A stretch of 64,000 nt of DNA from JBASEY01 sp049652745 (GTDB lineage: Bacteria; CSSED10-310): assembly GCA_049652745.1 (NCBI GenBank), contig JBASEY010000030.1, positions 1 to 64,000 of the forward strand. The letters are read 5' to 3'. Shown here piece after piece: positions 8,967 to 17,161 of the stretch. Both the position numbers and the translations under genes were made by a program. Positions within the stretch are counted from its first letter, which is position 1. Every line of letters begins with the position of its first letter. Under the pieces are notes generated by a model. That model did no database searches. It was not told the origin of the DNA and saw nothing but the letters and a program-made list of their open reading frames with translations.

Positions 8967-9050
8967 TGCGGAAGGGGGGACTTGAACCCCCACGAAGTTT
9001 CCCCCACCAGGCCCTCAACCTGGCGCGTCTGCCTGTTCCGCCACTTCCGC
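8967..9050 (-). tRNA. tRNA-Leu (anticodon GAG)
   Basis: An 84-nt gene read on the minus strand. Acceptor stem GCGGAAG pairs with CTTCCGC and the discriminator base is A, as expected for leucine. The anticodon stem CCAGG/CCTGG encloses the loop TTGAGGG, giving anticodon GAG (reads CUU/CUC). There is a long class II variable arm, and the T loop GTTCAAG(T) is present. The 3' CCA is not encoded. Confidence 0.95.
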
Positions 9051-9083
9051 AATCTCAATCACATCAAACCTGCCAATTATTAT

Positions 9084-9593
9084 CTATTCGGTTTCTCCCG
9101 CCGGTACCGCTGCGTCCGTTTGGCCGGCAGATTGTTCAGTCGGCACATTTACGTCGGGGCTGGAACCCGCTTCCTCCGGTTGTGCCGCATCCGAAACCGG
9201 CGCCGCGCTCTCGGTAACCGACAGGTCGCCGTTATCTTCTTTCACATCGACTTCTTGACTCTCGGAAGCGGAGTTCTGATCCTCCACCACCGCTTCAATA
9301 TCTTCACCACTTTGCACATCCGAGACCGGTTCAGGTTTTTGTTTCGGCATCACAGTGCTGTCGCTGGTTCCTATATAGGCCAGTGAGATCGAGGTCACCA
9401 TGAACAACACTGCAACGGCAGTCGTCATTTTATTTAAAAATGACGTTGGCCCCGCGCCTCCAAAAACAGCATTGGCGCCGCCGCCGCCAAAAGCGCTGGC
9501 GAGATCGGATCCTTTGCCGGTCTGAAGCAGAACAATAAATATCAGCGCCAACGAGAGAATCACATGAATAGCTAATAATAAAATGTTAATCAC
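9084..9593 (-). CDS. secG: Preprotein translocase subunit SecG, long acidic tail
   Basis: SecG is the small accessory subunit of the SecYEG channel in the cytoplasmic membrane. The first 80 residues are typical: helix 1, the conserved IVLLQTGKGSDLASAFGGGG loop, a GAG.TSFLNKMT segment, then helix 2. The remaining roughly 85 residues form an acidic, Glu/Ser/Ala-rich, probably disordered tail, longer than in E. coli SecG (110 residues in all). The gene lies 126 bases downstream of tpiA, the common gap-(pgk)-tpiA-secG order, and just upstream of tRNA-Leu on the same strand. Confidence 0.95.
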   Translation of the reverse strand: MINILLLAIHVILSLALIFIVLLQTGKGSDLASAFGGGGANAVFGGAGPTSFLNKMTTAVAVLFMVTSISLAYIGTSDSTVMPKQKPEPVSDVQSGEDIEAVVEDQNSASESQEVDVKEDNGDLSVTESAAPVSDAAQPEEAGSSPDVNVPTEQSAGQTDAAVPAGETE

Positions 9594-9718
9594 GAAAACT
9601 AAACCTCCTGATCAGCAAGGGGTGCTTATAGCAGAATTCATTGAGCAAGGCAACAACTAATTATCGAAACAGACTGGCTGATTCACTCTTATAAGTTTAC
9701 TTCGATTTTTACGGTGCA

Positions 9719-10486
9719 TCAATTCCTGTCAATTTCCACTGCAAATCGTATAAGCTCGTTAAAAGAATCGGCTTTCAACGAAGCTCCGCCGACAAGTGCG
9801 CCATTCACATCGGGTTGCTTCAACAAATCGGCGATATTGTCGGGTTTCACGGATCCACCATACAGAATCGGAATCATCGCTCCTTTCTCACCATATAGGT
9901 TTTGAAGAAGTCTGCGAAGATATTCATGCGCTTCGCGTGCCTGTTCAGGCGTCGCTGTACGACCGGTTCCGATAGCCCAAACCGGTTCATAGGCAATAAC
10001 ACAGGTATCGATCGATTCGATATTTACCCCGGTCAGACCATACCGCACATGCCTCTCCACCACATTCCAAGTCAACCCTAAATCGCGCTCTTTTTCAGTT
10101 TCTCCAACACACAGAATCGGTTTCAGCCCAAATTGAAGCGCAGCAAGAACCTTTAGGTTGATTTCAGCATCCGTTTCGTTGAATATATGGCGGCGTTCCG
10201 AATGTCCCACAATGACATATTCACATCCCACGGCCCGCAGCATCTGCCCGGAACACTCACCGGTAAATGCGCCGCTGTCACGATGATACAGATTCTGTGC
10301 TCCCAGCTTGACAGACGATCCTTGTAAACGGTCTGCCACTGCATCGAGTGCGACAAAAGACGGGCATAATACGACTTCGACTTTGGATTCCAGCGTAAAC
10401 GAATTTTGAACGATTTTATCCGCCAATTCGCGTGCTTCGCGAATCGTTTTATACATTTTCCAATTTCCGGCAATGATTCTTTTCAC
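9719..10486 (-). CDS. tpiA: Triosephosphate isomerase
   Basis: A 255-residue TIM-barrel enzyme interconverting dihydroxyacetone phosphate and glyceraldehyde 3-phosphate in glycolysis and gluconeogenesis. The active-site residues are all present: Asn/Lys in AGNWKMYK, His in VGHSERR, the catalytic Glu in AYEPVWAIGTGRTA with its flexible loop, and the phosphate-binding YGGSV. Length is normal. It lies 22 bases downstream of gap on the same strand. The pgk gene that often separates gap and tpiA is absent. Confidence 0.97.
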   Translation of the reverse strand: MKRIIAGNWKMYKTIREARELADKIVQNSFTLESKVEVVLCPSFVALDAVADRLQGSSVKLGAQNLYHRDSGAFTGECSGQMLRAVGCEYVIVGHSERRHIFNETDAEINLKVLAALQFGLKPILCVGETEKERDLGLTWNVVERHVRYGLTGVNIESIDTCVIAYEPVWAIGTGRTATPEQAREAHEYLRRLLQNLYGEKGAMIPILYGGSVKPDNIADLLKQPDVNGALVGGASLKADSFNELIRFAVEIDRN

Positions 10487-10508
10487 AAATATTCCTTTCG
10501 TATCGATA

Positions 10509-11516
10509 TCAGCCGCCGTTTCGACTGATAAAAGCCATCAAATCCCTCATCCGAACAGCATATCCATATTCGTTATCATACCATGCCAAGATTTTTACCA
10601 GTCTTTTTTCGATCACCATGGTCGAAGCTCCATCGATGATGCTGGATCGCGGATCTCCATTAAAATCAATCGATACCAAGGGTTCATCGGTATAACCCAT
10701 AATGCCTTTCAAATGCGTTTCCGATGCTGTTTTCAATGCATCATTGACCATGGAAACCGTGACATCCGTCGATACGTGAGCCACCAAATCAACCAACGAC
10801 ACATTGGGAATCGGCACTCTGACTGCCAAGCCGTTGAGTTTGCCCTTCAGCTCCGGCAAAACTTCTCCGACGGCTGAAGCCGCCCCGGTCGTAGTCGGAA
10901 TCATCGACACCGCAGCCGCCCTAGCCCTCCGAAGGTCTTTATGCGGCAAATCCAACAATTGCTGGTCATTAGTGTAGGCATGGACTGTCGTCATCATGCC
11001 GTAATCGATGCCAAAATGATCAACCAACACCTTTGCCGGAGGCGCCAGGCAGTTGGTAGTGCACGAAGCGTTGCTTATTATCCTGTGTTTTTCCGGATTG
11101 AAATGAACATGGTTGACACCCATGACCACCGTCCAATCAGGATTTTTTGCCGGTGCGGAAATGACCACTCTGTCAGCGCCGGCGTTCAAATGCTTGCCGG
11201 CGCCGTCACGATCCCGAAAAATGCCTGTACATTCAGCGACATATCGAACATTTAAGCCTGACCACGGCAATTTTTCCGGATCCCGTTCTGAAAACACTCT
11301 GATCTGTTTCCCATTGACTATCAGGTCATTTCCATCGATGGACACATCCGCTTTGAAACTGCCATGAGTCGAATCATACTTCAATAAATGAACCAGTGTC
11401 TTCAAATCCGTCAAATCGTTTATCGCCGCCACTTGAAGCGTTTCATCATCTATCATGGAACGCAACAGCAATCTGCCAATCCGACCAAAACCATTAATCG
11501 CTACCTGTGTTTTCAT
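10509..11516 (-). CDS. gap: Glyceraldehyde-3-phosphate dehydrogenase, type I
   Basis: The 335-residue enzyme has the NAD-binding INGFGRIGRL at the N-terminus, the catalytic SNASCTTNCLAP with nucleophilic Cys, TVHAYTNDQ with the His, and the C-terminal WYDNEYGYA. It oxidises glyceraldehyde 3-phosphate with phosphate and NAD(P). The ATG at 11516 is chosen because GGAGGAG lies about eight bases upstream and the next residues match the family start; the longer in-frame start has no ribosome site. Lys and Met replace the usual residues in the CLAPPAKVLVDHFG region only mildly. First gene of a gap-tpiA-secG unit. Confidence 0.97.
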   Translation of the reverse strand: MKTQVAINGFGRIGRLLLRSMIDDETLQVAAINDLTDLKTLVHLLKYDSTHGSFKADVSIDGNDLIVNGKQIRVFSERDPEKLPWSGLNVRYVAECTGIFRDRDGAGKHLNAGADRVVISAPAKNPDWTVVMGVNHVHFNPEKHRIISNASCTTNCLAPPAKVLVDHFGIDYGMMTTVHAYTNDQQLLDLPHKDLRRARAAAVSMIPTTTGAASAVGEVLPELKGKLNGLAVRVPIPNVSLVDLVAHVSTDVTVSMVNDALKTASETHLKGIMGYTDEPLVSIDFNGDPRSSIIDGASTMVIEKRLVKILAWYDNEYGYAVRMRDLMAFISRNGG

Positions 11517-11576
11517 TCTTAATCTCCTCCGATATTTCAAAAACGATCGCTAACATTCACGTTTGCTATCTCCGAA

Positions 11577-11605
11577 ATTTTACTATTCATCCATTGAAAT
11601 CTCAA
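11577..11605 (-). promoter_or_regulatory. Sigma-70-type promoter for gap-tpiA-secG
   Basis: On the minus strand TTGAGA (11605-11600) is followed after exactly 17 bases by TAAAAT (11582-11577), five of six matches to consensus in each box. It lies about 60 bases upstream of the gap start codon, with no competing gene in between. Confidence 0.6.
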
Positions 11606-11643
11606 TCACACAAATCCAGGAAGTATTAAAGTGATCCTGTCAA

Positions 11644-12546
11644 TCACCGATTACAACGCCATTGTCGCGGCTTCAAATTTTTAACGGCCTGTTTCAAAGA
11701 CGTGATATGGTCGGGCGTTGAACCGCAGCAACCGCCGACTATAGCGGCACCCGCTTTAACCAATGCAATCGATTTGGCAGCAAAATCATCAGGTGATATT
11801 GGGTATGATATCTTCCCGGCAATAAAATCCGGTAACCCTGCGCTCGGCTGAGCAAGAATGGGTCGTGATGACAACAAGAATAACTCTTTAATCAATTCAG
11901 TCATACCGTTGAATCCGATACCGCAATTTGCGCCTAATGCCAAAGGATTATAAGATTCCAATCCCTTCACGAAGGTTTTCGGGGTACCTCCAGCCAATGG
12001 ACGACCTTTCTCGTCGAAAACCATCGAAACCATAAACGGGAAACCTTCCAACCGGCAAGCCTGTGCAGCGGCCTGGAGTTCTTCGAGATCGATCATGGTT
12101 TCCACTATAGCAAAATCAGCTCCCGCTTTTTTCAACACCTCGATTTGCTCACGGTAAATAAGCATGAGCTCCCTCGTGGTTGAATCTTCTCGCGACTTTA
12201 CCCCTTCACCTGTCGGCCCTATACTAGCGGCAACCAGTGTTTTAGAAGAGGATGCTTTTTTAGCTAATTTTACTGCGAGCCGATTGATGGTTTCGAAGTG
12301 GTTGCTCAAACCATAAATAGACAACCGTGAGCGATTGGCGCCAAAGGTATTTGTCGTGATAAAATCACTGCCGACTTCCCGGTACAGGCAATGAATCTCT
12401 TCAACCCAAGCAGGCTTTTCCAATACTGCTATTTCCGGTGGATATTCAGGAACCAATCCGTACATATACAGCATAGTACCTATAGCGCCATCCCCAACCA
12501 TAATTCGTTGCGCCAGTACTGCCTGGATGCGGTCTTGAACATTCAT
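11644..12546 (-). CDS. Homocysteine S-methyltransferase-family protein
   Basis: A 300-residue TIM-barrel protein of the Pfam S-methyl_trans family, the same domain as the N-terminal homocysteine-binding module of MetH and as betaine-homocysteine methyltransferase. The start GDGAIGTMLY, the TTNTFGANRSRL block, and the zinc-binding cysteines in GANCGIG and GGCCGSTPDHI are present. It would transfer a methyl group to homocysteine to give methionine, or serve as the separate homocysteine module of a split MetH; the methyl donor is not evident. ATG 12546 is preferred to an upstream TTG at 12552. It lies 27 bases downstream of comFC. Confidence 0.85.
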   Translation of the reverse strand: MNVQDRIQAVLAQRIMVGDGAIGTMLYMYGLVPEYPPEIAVLEKPAWVEEIHCLYREVGSDFITTNTFGANRSRLSIYGLSNHFETINRLAVKLAKKASSSKTLVAASIGPTGEGVKSREDSTTRELMLIYREQIEVLKKAGADFAIVETMIDLEELQAAAQACRLEGFPFMVSMVFDEKGRPLAGGTPKTFVKGLESYNPLALGANCGIGFNGMTELIKELFLLSSRPILAQPSAGLPDFIAGKISYPISPDDFAAKSIALVKAGAAIVGGCCGSTPDHITSLKQAVKNLKPRQWRCNR

Positions 12547-12573
12547 CCTCAATCCCTTATGTTTGAAATGATT

Positions 12574-13350
12574 TTACGCATCAGTCGATTTTATAACCGG
12601 CACCCAAGCACAAGCTGCGACTAAAACTTCCGCTGCGCCGGCTTTAAAAAGCTCCGCTGCACATTCGCCGACTGTAGCCCCTGTTGTCACCACATCGTCG
12701 ACCAAAATTATTCGTGCGTTTTTACAGATACCTCCTGCAGAAAAAGCGCCTTTGATATTGGATAACCTGTCCTTACGGCCTCCAGACTGCGGCAGCGTAC
12801 GACGTACACGAGACAACAGCCATCGATGAGCGGGAATTCTTAATGTTTTGGCCATAAACCCCGCTACCAGTTCCGCCTGATTATAGCCACGCTTCCATCG
12901 GCGTGTTCGGTGCAGCGGAACGGCAACAACCGCATCCCAAGTCTTTTGAGGATATAATCGACGGACTTTCTCCGCCAGTTGAAACCCGAATTCTCGGCTG
13001 TACCATGTTTTATCGCCATGTTTCATGGCAAGAATCATCCGACTCAATGTCGGGTCTAAATGATAGGCGCCTAGAGCGACGATACCCGATAAAGGCGCAT
13101 CATCCCGTTGACAACAGTAACAGCCTCCATCGCGCAATAATTCATCTGACGGCAACATTGCTGCACAACCAGGACATAGCACACAATCGTCTGTGCCAAA
13201 TGATATTCGGCAATCCGAGCAAAAAACTCCAGGATTGATGCTTGAATCGACGACAGCTCCACATGTTGGGCAGTTTATTGGAAAAACCATGCTCAAAGCT
13301 TGTTGTGAAATCCGTACTATCCAGGATTTTAGAATGGCCAAGTTTTGCAC
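12574..13350 (-). CDS. comFC: ComF-family phosphoribosyltransferase-like protein
   Basis: A 258-residue protein with an N-terminal zinc-ribbon-like cysteine set (CPTCG, CSDC, CPGC, CYCCQ within residues 27-83), followed by a phosphoribosyltransferase fold. The PRPP-binding loop is VDDVVTTGAT near residue 217, and VPLHRTRRWKRGYNQAE is the ComF signature. ComFC/GntX proteins act in natural DNA uptake or nucleotide scavenging in the cytoplasm. The predicted start is a GTG overlapping the upstream LpxH-like gene by 22 bases, without a clear ribosome site, so a start slightly downstream is possible. No other competence gene is in the window except a pilin-like gene at 28.7 kb. Confidence 0.88.
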   Translation of the reverse strand: MQNLAILKSWIVRISQQALSMVFPINCPTCGAVVDSSINPGVFCSDCRISFGTDDCVLCPGCAAMLPSDELLRDGGCYCCQRDDAPLSGIVALGAYHLDPTLSRMILAMKHGDKTWYSREFGFQLAEKVRRLYPQKTWDAVVAVPLHRTRRWKRGYNQAELVAGFMAKTLRIPAHRWLLSRVRRTLPQSGGRKDRLSNIKGAFSAGGICKNARIILVDDVVTTGATVGECAAELFKAGAAEVLVAACAWVPVIKSTDA

Positions 13351-14081
13351 TGAAACAATCCATCCTTATATTCGACGTAATGGCCACAATCTCCGAGCCA
13401 ATCGCCCACATCGATGATTGTCAGGTTGTCATTGCCGCTGTTCCATGTGCGTAAACCGGGATCATGGTTGTGACCGTGAAGGATGACAGTGACGCCATTT
13501 TGTTTTTCCCGACGACAAAATGAGTCAAACACAGCGTCGGGAATCCGACGGTCTTTTTTAAAGTTAGCTTTTCGACTGCTATCCGACAATGAGCGGCCCA
13601 GCAGCCACGCCAAGGAAACAGGGACAGCATGTTGAAAAACAAACTGAACAGCTCGATTCCGCAAAACCGACCGCATCAACAGGTAAAGACGATCCGAAGT
13701 ATCTATTTCGTCTCCGTGACTGATGTACAGCCGTTCGGCTCCAACGTCTATCCTGAGCGGTCGCATTTCAACCTTAACTCGCAAAATGTCCGTGAACACA
13801 TATCCCGGTTTGAAATCGTGATTACCGACAAGGTAAGTGATCGGTATGCCGGCGTCACGAAGTTCCGCTATTTTAGCGACCGGCCTGATCACTTTAGAAA
13901 ACATGGCATATTTATATCCGAACCAGAACTCGAAAATATCGCCCATCAGAAAAACATGGTCGGGCTTTTTATCTCGAACCATGTCCAAGAACCGACAGAA
14001 GGCCTGTTCACGAGTTGGATTGCGGTCATCGAGATGAACGTCTCCAACAAATATAGCATCGGTAAAAGTGAGTGATTCCAT
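13329..14081 (-). CDS. LpxH-like UDP-2,3-diacylglucosamine diphosphatase
   Basis: A 250-residue calcineurin-type metallophosphoesterase. The metal-binding motifs appear in order: GDVHLDD, GDIFEFWFG, GNHD, ISHGDEID and HGHNHDPG. The GDIFE.W and SHGD pattern is that of LpxH, which cleaves UDP-2,3-diacylglucosamine to lipid X in lipid A synthesis at the inner face of the cytoplasmic membrane. The usual LpxH GNRD is GNHD here, so a related phosphatase (LpxH2 type) is possible. ATG 14081 is chosen because GGAG lies eight bases upstream; an ATG at 14105 has none. It overlaps comFC by 22 bases. Confidence 0.75.
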   Translation of the reverse strand: MESLTFTDAIFVGDVHLDDRNPTREQAFCRFLDMVRDKKPDHVFLMGDIFEFWFGYKYAMFSKVIRPVAKIAELRDAGIPITYLVGNHDFKPGYVFTDILRVKVEMRPLRIDVGAERLYISHGDEIDTSDRLYLLMRSVLRNRAVQFVFQHAVPVSLAWLLGRSLSDSSRKANFKKDRRIPDAVFDSFCRREKQNGVTVILHGHNHDPGLRTWNSGNDNLTIIDVGDWLGDCGHYVEYKDGLFQCKTWPF

Positions 14082-14173
14082 TCCTGAGGCTCCAAACAGA
14101 ACCATAAAGTTAACACATATCGGTTGATAAATGAAGTATTGTTTCGAGTCACGTTTTTATTTGACAGCCTTCA

Positions 14174-14209
14174 CTAGAAACCGGGAACCGGCGTTCCGTC
14201 CTGGCAGAA
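14174..14209 (-). repeat. Hairpin-bearing repeat, copy B
   Basis: Second copy of the element at 246-280, in the same orientation, about 40 bases downstream of the stop codon of the FGE fragment. The hairpin is GGAAC / GTTCC (184-188 and 193-197 after 14000) with a 4-base loop. The stem is kept although loop and flanking bases differ from copy A. Confidence 0.5.
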
Positions 14210-14250
14210 CGACACTCAGTACTAATAACGACGTTCGTGGAACGCAGTTA

Positions 14251-14397
14251 TCAAATGGCTGTCTTCACAAGACGAAAACCAGATTCATCATGACGCTTAT
14301 CAGGATTACTGCCGCTCCGTCCCGCCGATCGACACCCTGCTGCACCGATATCCCAATAGCCACCATGTTGCATCCGGAATGAACCGTTCTGAAATAT
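14251..14397 (-). pseudogene. Truncated formylglycine-generating-enzyme (FGE) C-terminus
   Basis: A 48-codon open stretch on the minus strand encodes the characteristic C-terminal end of FGE-sulfatase/SUMF1-fold proteins: NGSFRMQHGGYWDIGAAGCRSA, split here as NGSFRMQHGG and YWDIGAAGCRSA, followed by GRSGSNPDKR and ESGFRLVKTAI, then a stop (14253-14251). The family hallmarks GCRSA..R, NPDKR and GFRLV are all present. A full FGE domain is about 250 residues, so more than 200 residues are missing. The frame is closed by a TGA just upstream, 11 bases after the stop of the EEP phosphatase gene. It has no start with a ribosome site and is therefore a gene relic or an inserted 3' end. Confidence 0.75.
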
Positions 14398-14408
14398 TCA
14401 TAGGCAAC

Positions 14409-15563
14409 TTAAAAAGAAAATTCTGTTACAACAGCAGCATGATCCGCACAATCGTTCTCAAAAACATTGGATTTGCTGATAGAAATCTGTTTAGAAGAAT
14501 AGATATAATCGATGCGAAGCGGTAATCGATTCATCCAATACCGTGTGGCGCCGAACCCATAACCGCCATGGAGCCAGGAATCGTTCATGATTCGCCGCAT
14601 ATTTCTGTGAAGAGCGTTATCCGGAGTGCTGTTAAAATCACCTGCAATAATTGTCGGATCCTTTAAATTTTTAATCAGTTTTATCGCTTTTTCAGCCTGC
14701 AAACCCTGGATACGAGTGTGATGCTCTAGGCGTCTTGTCATTCTGAATATTTCTTTCAACCAGTTTATGATTCCTTCTTTAGGACCTTTCGATAGTAATC
14801 GGAAATCTTTCTCAGCGATACCAGGCGGCATCAGATGCAGAGCGATAAGATTCAAAACCAGAGGTGGATTTTTTTCCGAATTGCACAATTCGACAAACAG
14901 GTATTTCCATCCAGGCGGTAAATCCAGGTCTTTTTCCTGAATAATTCGCCAGTCACTTCTAGAATTCACGACACAAGCCAAACCACTCCGACTTCTTTTA
15001 CCGGTTCCATGATAATCGATCCAGGGCGTTTGGTCATCTTCAGCTTCCAATTGCATCAAAATTCTGTTTAATTGGAGATCGGTGATCTCCAGAAAAATCA
15101 TGACATCCGGCTCGGCATCAACTATTAACTCACTGATACATGCTTCAATTTCCGGTATCGATCTGCCGCCGGAATGGTATTCCCCCACCCGCTGTACATT
15201 CCACGAAAGCAGCTGTAGCCCATATTCTCCAGCACCTTTTTTTTTGAGAGCGGGTAACCATTGTGTACCCCACAAATAAAATCCCGTTAAAAAAAGAACA
15301 AGCGTCAATACCGCAGGCATTTTACGTTTTCGGTGCAAACCAGTTAGTATCAACGATAAAAGCAGCAGAATTCCATACAAATAGGGTAATAAGGTAACCG
15401 CTACAATCACATATGCTGGAGCTGCCAAGCTATATCTCCCCCAGATAATAACGATGAACGACGTGATCATCGACATTATCACAACTCCTTGAAGAAAAAA
15501 TATCAGGACCGTGCGGGATATACGGAAGCGCTGCTTGATTTTTTCGCTAGTAAAATTTGTCAT
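14409..15563 (-). CDS. Membrane-anchored endonuclease/exonuclease/phosphatase-family protein
   Basis: A 384-residue protein with three N-terminal membrane helices followed by an EEP-fold domain. Visible motifs are SWNVQRVG (metal/Asn), DVMIFLEITD (catalytic Glu), IIAGDFNSTPDN (Asp-x-Asn), RIDYIYSS and the terminal CADHAAV (Asp-His pair). EEP proteins cleave phosphodiesters of nucleic acids or lipids; this membrane-anchored form, with the catalytic domain probably outside, resembles bacterial YafD-like proteins of unknown substrate. I prefer the ATG at 15563; an in-frame GTG at 15602 has no ribosome site. It runs divergent from the Fe-ADH gene, and an FGE relic follows its stop. Confidence 0.8.
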   Translation of the reverse strand: MTNFTSEKIKQRFRISRTVLIFFLQGVVIMSMITSFIVIIWGRYSLAAPAYVIVAVTLLPYLYGILLLLSLILTGLHRKRKMPAVLTLVLFLTGFYLWGTQWLPALKKKGAGEYGLQLLSWNVQRVGEYHSGGRSIPEIEACISELIVDAEPDVMIFLEITDLQLNRILMQLEAEDDQTPWIDYHGTGKRSRSGLACVVNSRSDWRIIQEKDLDLPPGWKYLFVELCNSEKNPPLVLNLIALHLMPPGIAEKDFRLLSKGPKEGIINWLKEIFRMTRRLEHHTRIQGLQAEKAIKLIKNLKDPTIIAGDFNSTPDNALHRNMRRIMNDSWLHGGYGFGATRYWMNRLPLRIDYIYSSKQISISKSNVFENDCADHAAVVTEFSF

Positions 15564-15910
15564 TAGTAGTATCGATAAACCTTTTCTCGCTTTGATTCGC
15601 ACCAGTTACGGTATTTGAAAATCACTTCATCTTTTATCAAAATTACCATTTAACTTCCAGAAAATGATCTTCCTCTTCTCTTATAACCCATCACGTGGTT
15701 ATTTCTTCTGTTATTTTTAACGTCTTTACAGACTGTGTATTTGTCTTTACTATTGATCTTCGTGGTAGGAAAAACCGAGACAAACGGATTTTTCAACACT
15801 GTTATACTGTAATCAGCGCCTTACGGCGGCAACAAATGTTTATAAAAAAATCAGCCTGGAAGCCTTTTCAATTAAGCTTCAAACCGGCTGGTCGATAGAT
15901 GAGGCTTACG
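15564..15910. other. Divergent intergenic region
   Basis: About 350 bases separate the EEP and Fe-ADH genes. Besides the promoter-like site at 15725-15753 it holds a small inverted repeat, ATAACC / GGTTAT (15683-15688 and 15697-15702), that could be an operator half-site pair. No gene is seen in it. Confidence 0.4.
15725..15753 (+). promoter_or_regulatory. Promoter-like site upstream of the Fe-ADH gene
   Basis: TTTACA (15725-15730) and TACTAT (15748-15753) are separated by exactly 17 bases. Transcription from here would give a 5' leader of about 150 bases before the start codon at 15911. Confidence 0.4.
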
Positions 15911-17065
15911 ATGAAGACTACATTTAATATACAACAAATGCCGTTTACGAAATTTGGTTATCAAGTTATAAAGAACCTTCAGGATGACATTCGAATGATC
16001 GGCGCTGAGAGGGCGCTGTTGATCATCGACCGAGACATGAAAAATATCGGTTTGACGACGTCTATTGAAACGTGTGTGTCTTCGACATTTCACCATTTCC
16101 ACATTCACGTGATCGAAGAAAAAATTCTTTCTTTCAGCAGTATTCAGAAAGCCCTTGAAAGCCTTGGCGACCAAAAGTTCGACATCATTATCGGTTATGG
16201 GGGTTGGCGTTGTATCGATATGTCAAAAGTGCTGAGCATCGCTTTGACCAATGACTTTTCAAAAGAGATGGTGAAATCCGGGACGCATCGAATCGCCAAC
16301 CACGGCATCCCAATCGTAAGTATTCCGACTACACCTCCCAATGGCGCCGAAATTGACGATAACGTCATCATACGTGACCAGACGACGAAACACATACATG
16401 TTTTCCGACATGATTTCATGATTCCTCGCCTGACAATCATCGATCCCTATTTGATGTTGACGATGCCATTGGATTTGACAGCCTCAACCGGCCTCGACTC
16501 TCTGTCACATGGAATCGAGGCGTTGATTTCGATGAATGCATCGCCTTTTTCCGAAATGTACGCACTTCAAGGGCTCGCTCTATTAAAAGAAAATCTGCTC
16601 GTGGCTTTTCGATTTCCAGACAACATAACAGCACGTTACAATGTCGCACTGGGAAGCCTTTATACCGCCCTAGCATTGAACATGACGGGGTCAGGCGTCG
16701 TACATGCCATGTCTTACCCTCTCTCCGCCCGCTATGATATCTCTCATCCCCAGGCCAGCGCCATGATGCTGCCCTATATCATGAAGTTCAATCTGCCCAT
16801 CGTTCGGCCCCAAATGGCTCGAATTGCACGCTACTTCGGTAAAGCGGTTCAAGATGAAGAAACAGACGCGGAGAAAGCGATCGATGCCATCCTCGAACTG
16901 TTCCATCAATTGGAACATCCTACCGATCTTCGCGCTTATAATGTTCCTCGAATTGAATTCGATCTACTGGTAGAATCGGTTTTAGGTTATGAATCGTTTC
17001 TTCAACGAAATCCTAGAATCATTCAAAACGAAGATATCAAAACAATTTATGAAGATGCTCTCTAA
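15911..17065 (+). CDS. Iron-alcohol-dehydrogenase-family protein with degenerate cofactor motifs
   Basis: A 384-residue member of the group III (iron-containing) alcohol dehydrogenase family. By comparison with E. coli FucO the metal ligands are kept: Asp196 and His200 in GLDSLSHGIEA, His265 in VVHAMSY and His279 in DISHPQ. The NAD-binding GGGS..D.AK is replaced by GYGGWRCIDMSK (95-106), the usual TT.GTGSE by TTPPNGAE, and the catalytic-region His of HAMAHPLG by Tyr269. The metal site is thus intact while nucleotide binding and chemistry may have changed. ATG 15911 is chosen because TGAGG lies six bases before it. It stands alone, followed by the subtilase gene. Confidence 0.8.
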   Translation: MKTTFNIQQMPFTKFGYQVIKNLQDDIRMIGAERALLIIDRDMKNIGLTTSIETCVSSTFHHFHIHVIEEKILSFSSIQKALESLGDQKFDIIIGYGGWRCIDMSKVLSIALTNDFSKEMVKSGTHRIANHGIPIVSIPTTPPNGAEIDDNVIIRDQTTKHIHVFRHDFMIPRLTIIDPYLMLTMPLDLTASTGLDSLSHGIEALISMNASPFSEMYALQGLALLKENLLVAFRFPDNITARYNVALGSLYTALALNMTGSGVVHAMSYPLSARYDISHPQASAMMLPYIMKFNLPIVRPQMARIARYFGKAVQDEETDAEKAIDAILELFHQLEHPTDLRAYNVPRIEFDLLVESVLGYESFLQRNPRIIQNEDIKTIYEDAL

Positions 17066-17161
17066 AATCATTTTCGTCTTTTCTATGTAAAAGTTAAAAA
17101 ATCTGGTATCTTCACTTATGCTTATTTCCGAATGGACGGAATTTAGACACAGGGGGATTTT

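Noticed and set aside
8920..9018. A longer radical SAM start at 9018
   Set aside because: The extension is translated from the tRNA-Leu gene and a hairpin; the family motif begins near residue 15 of the shorter form.
14106..14408. A complete diversity-generating retroelement
   Set aside because: There is no reverse transcriptase or template repeat in the window; only a target-like FGE end is seen.
15683..15702. ATAACC / GGTTAT inverted repeat as a terminator
   Set aside because: The stem is only 6 bp and no T-run follows directly; at most an operator.
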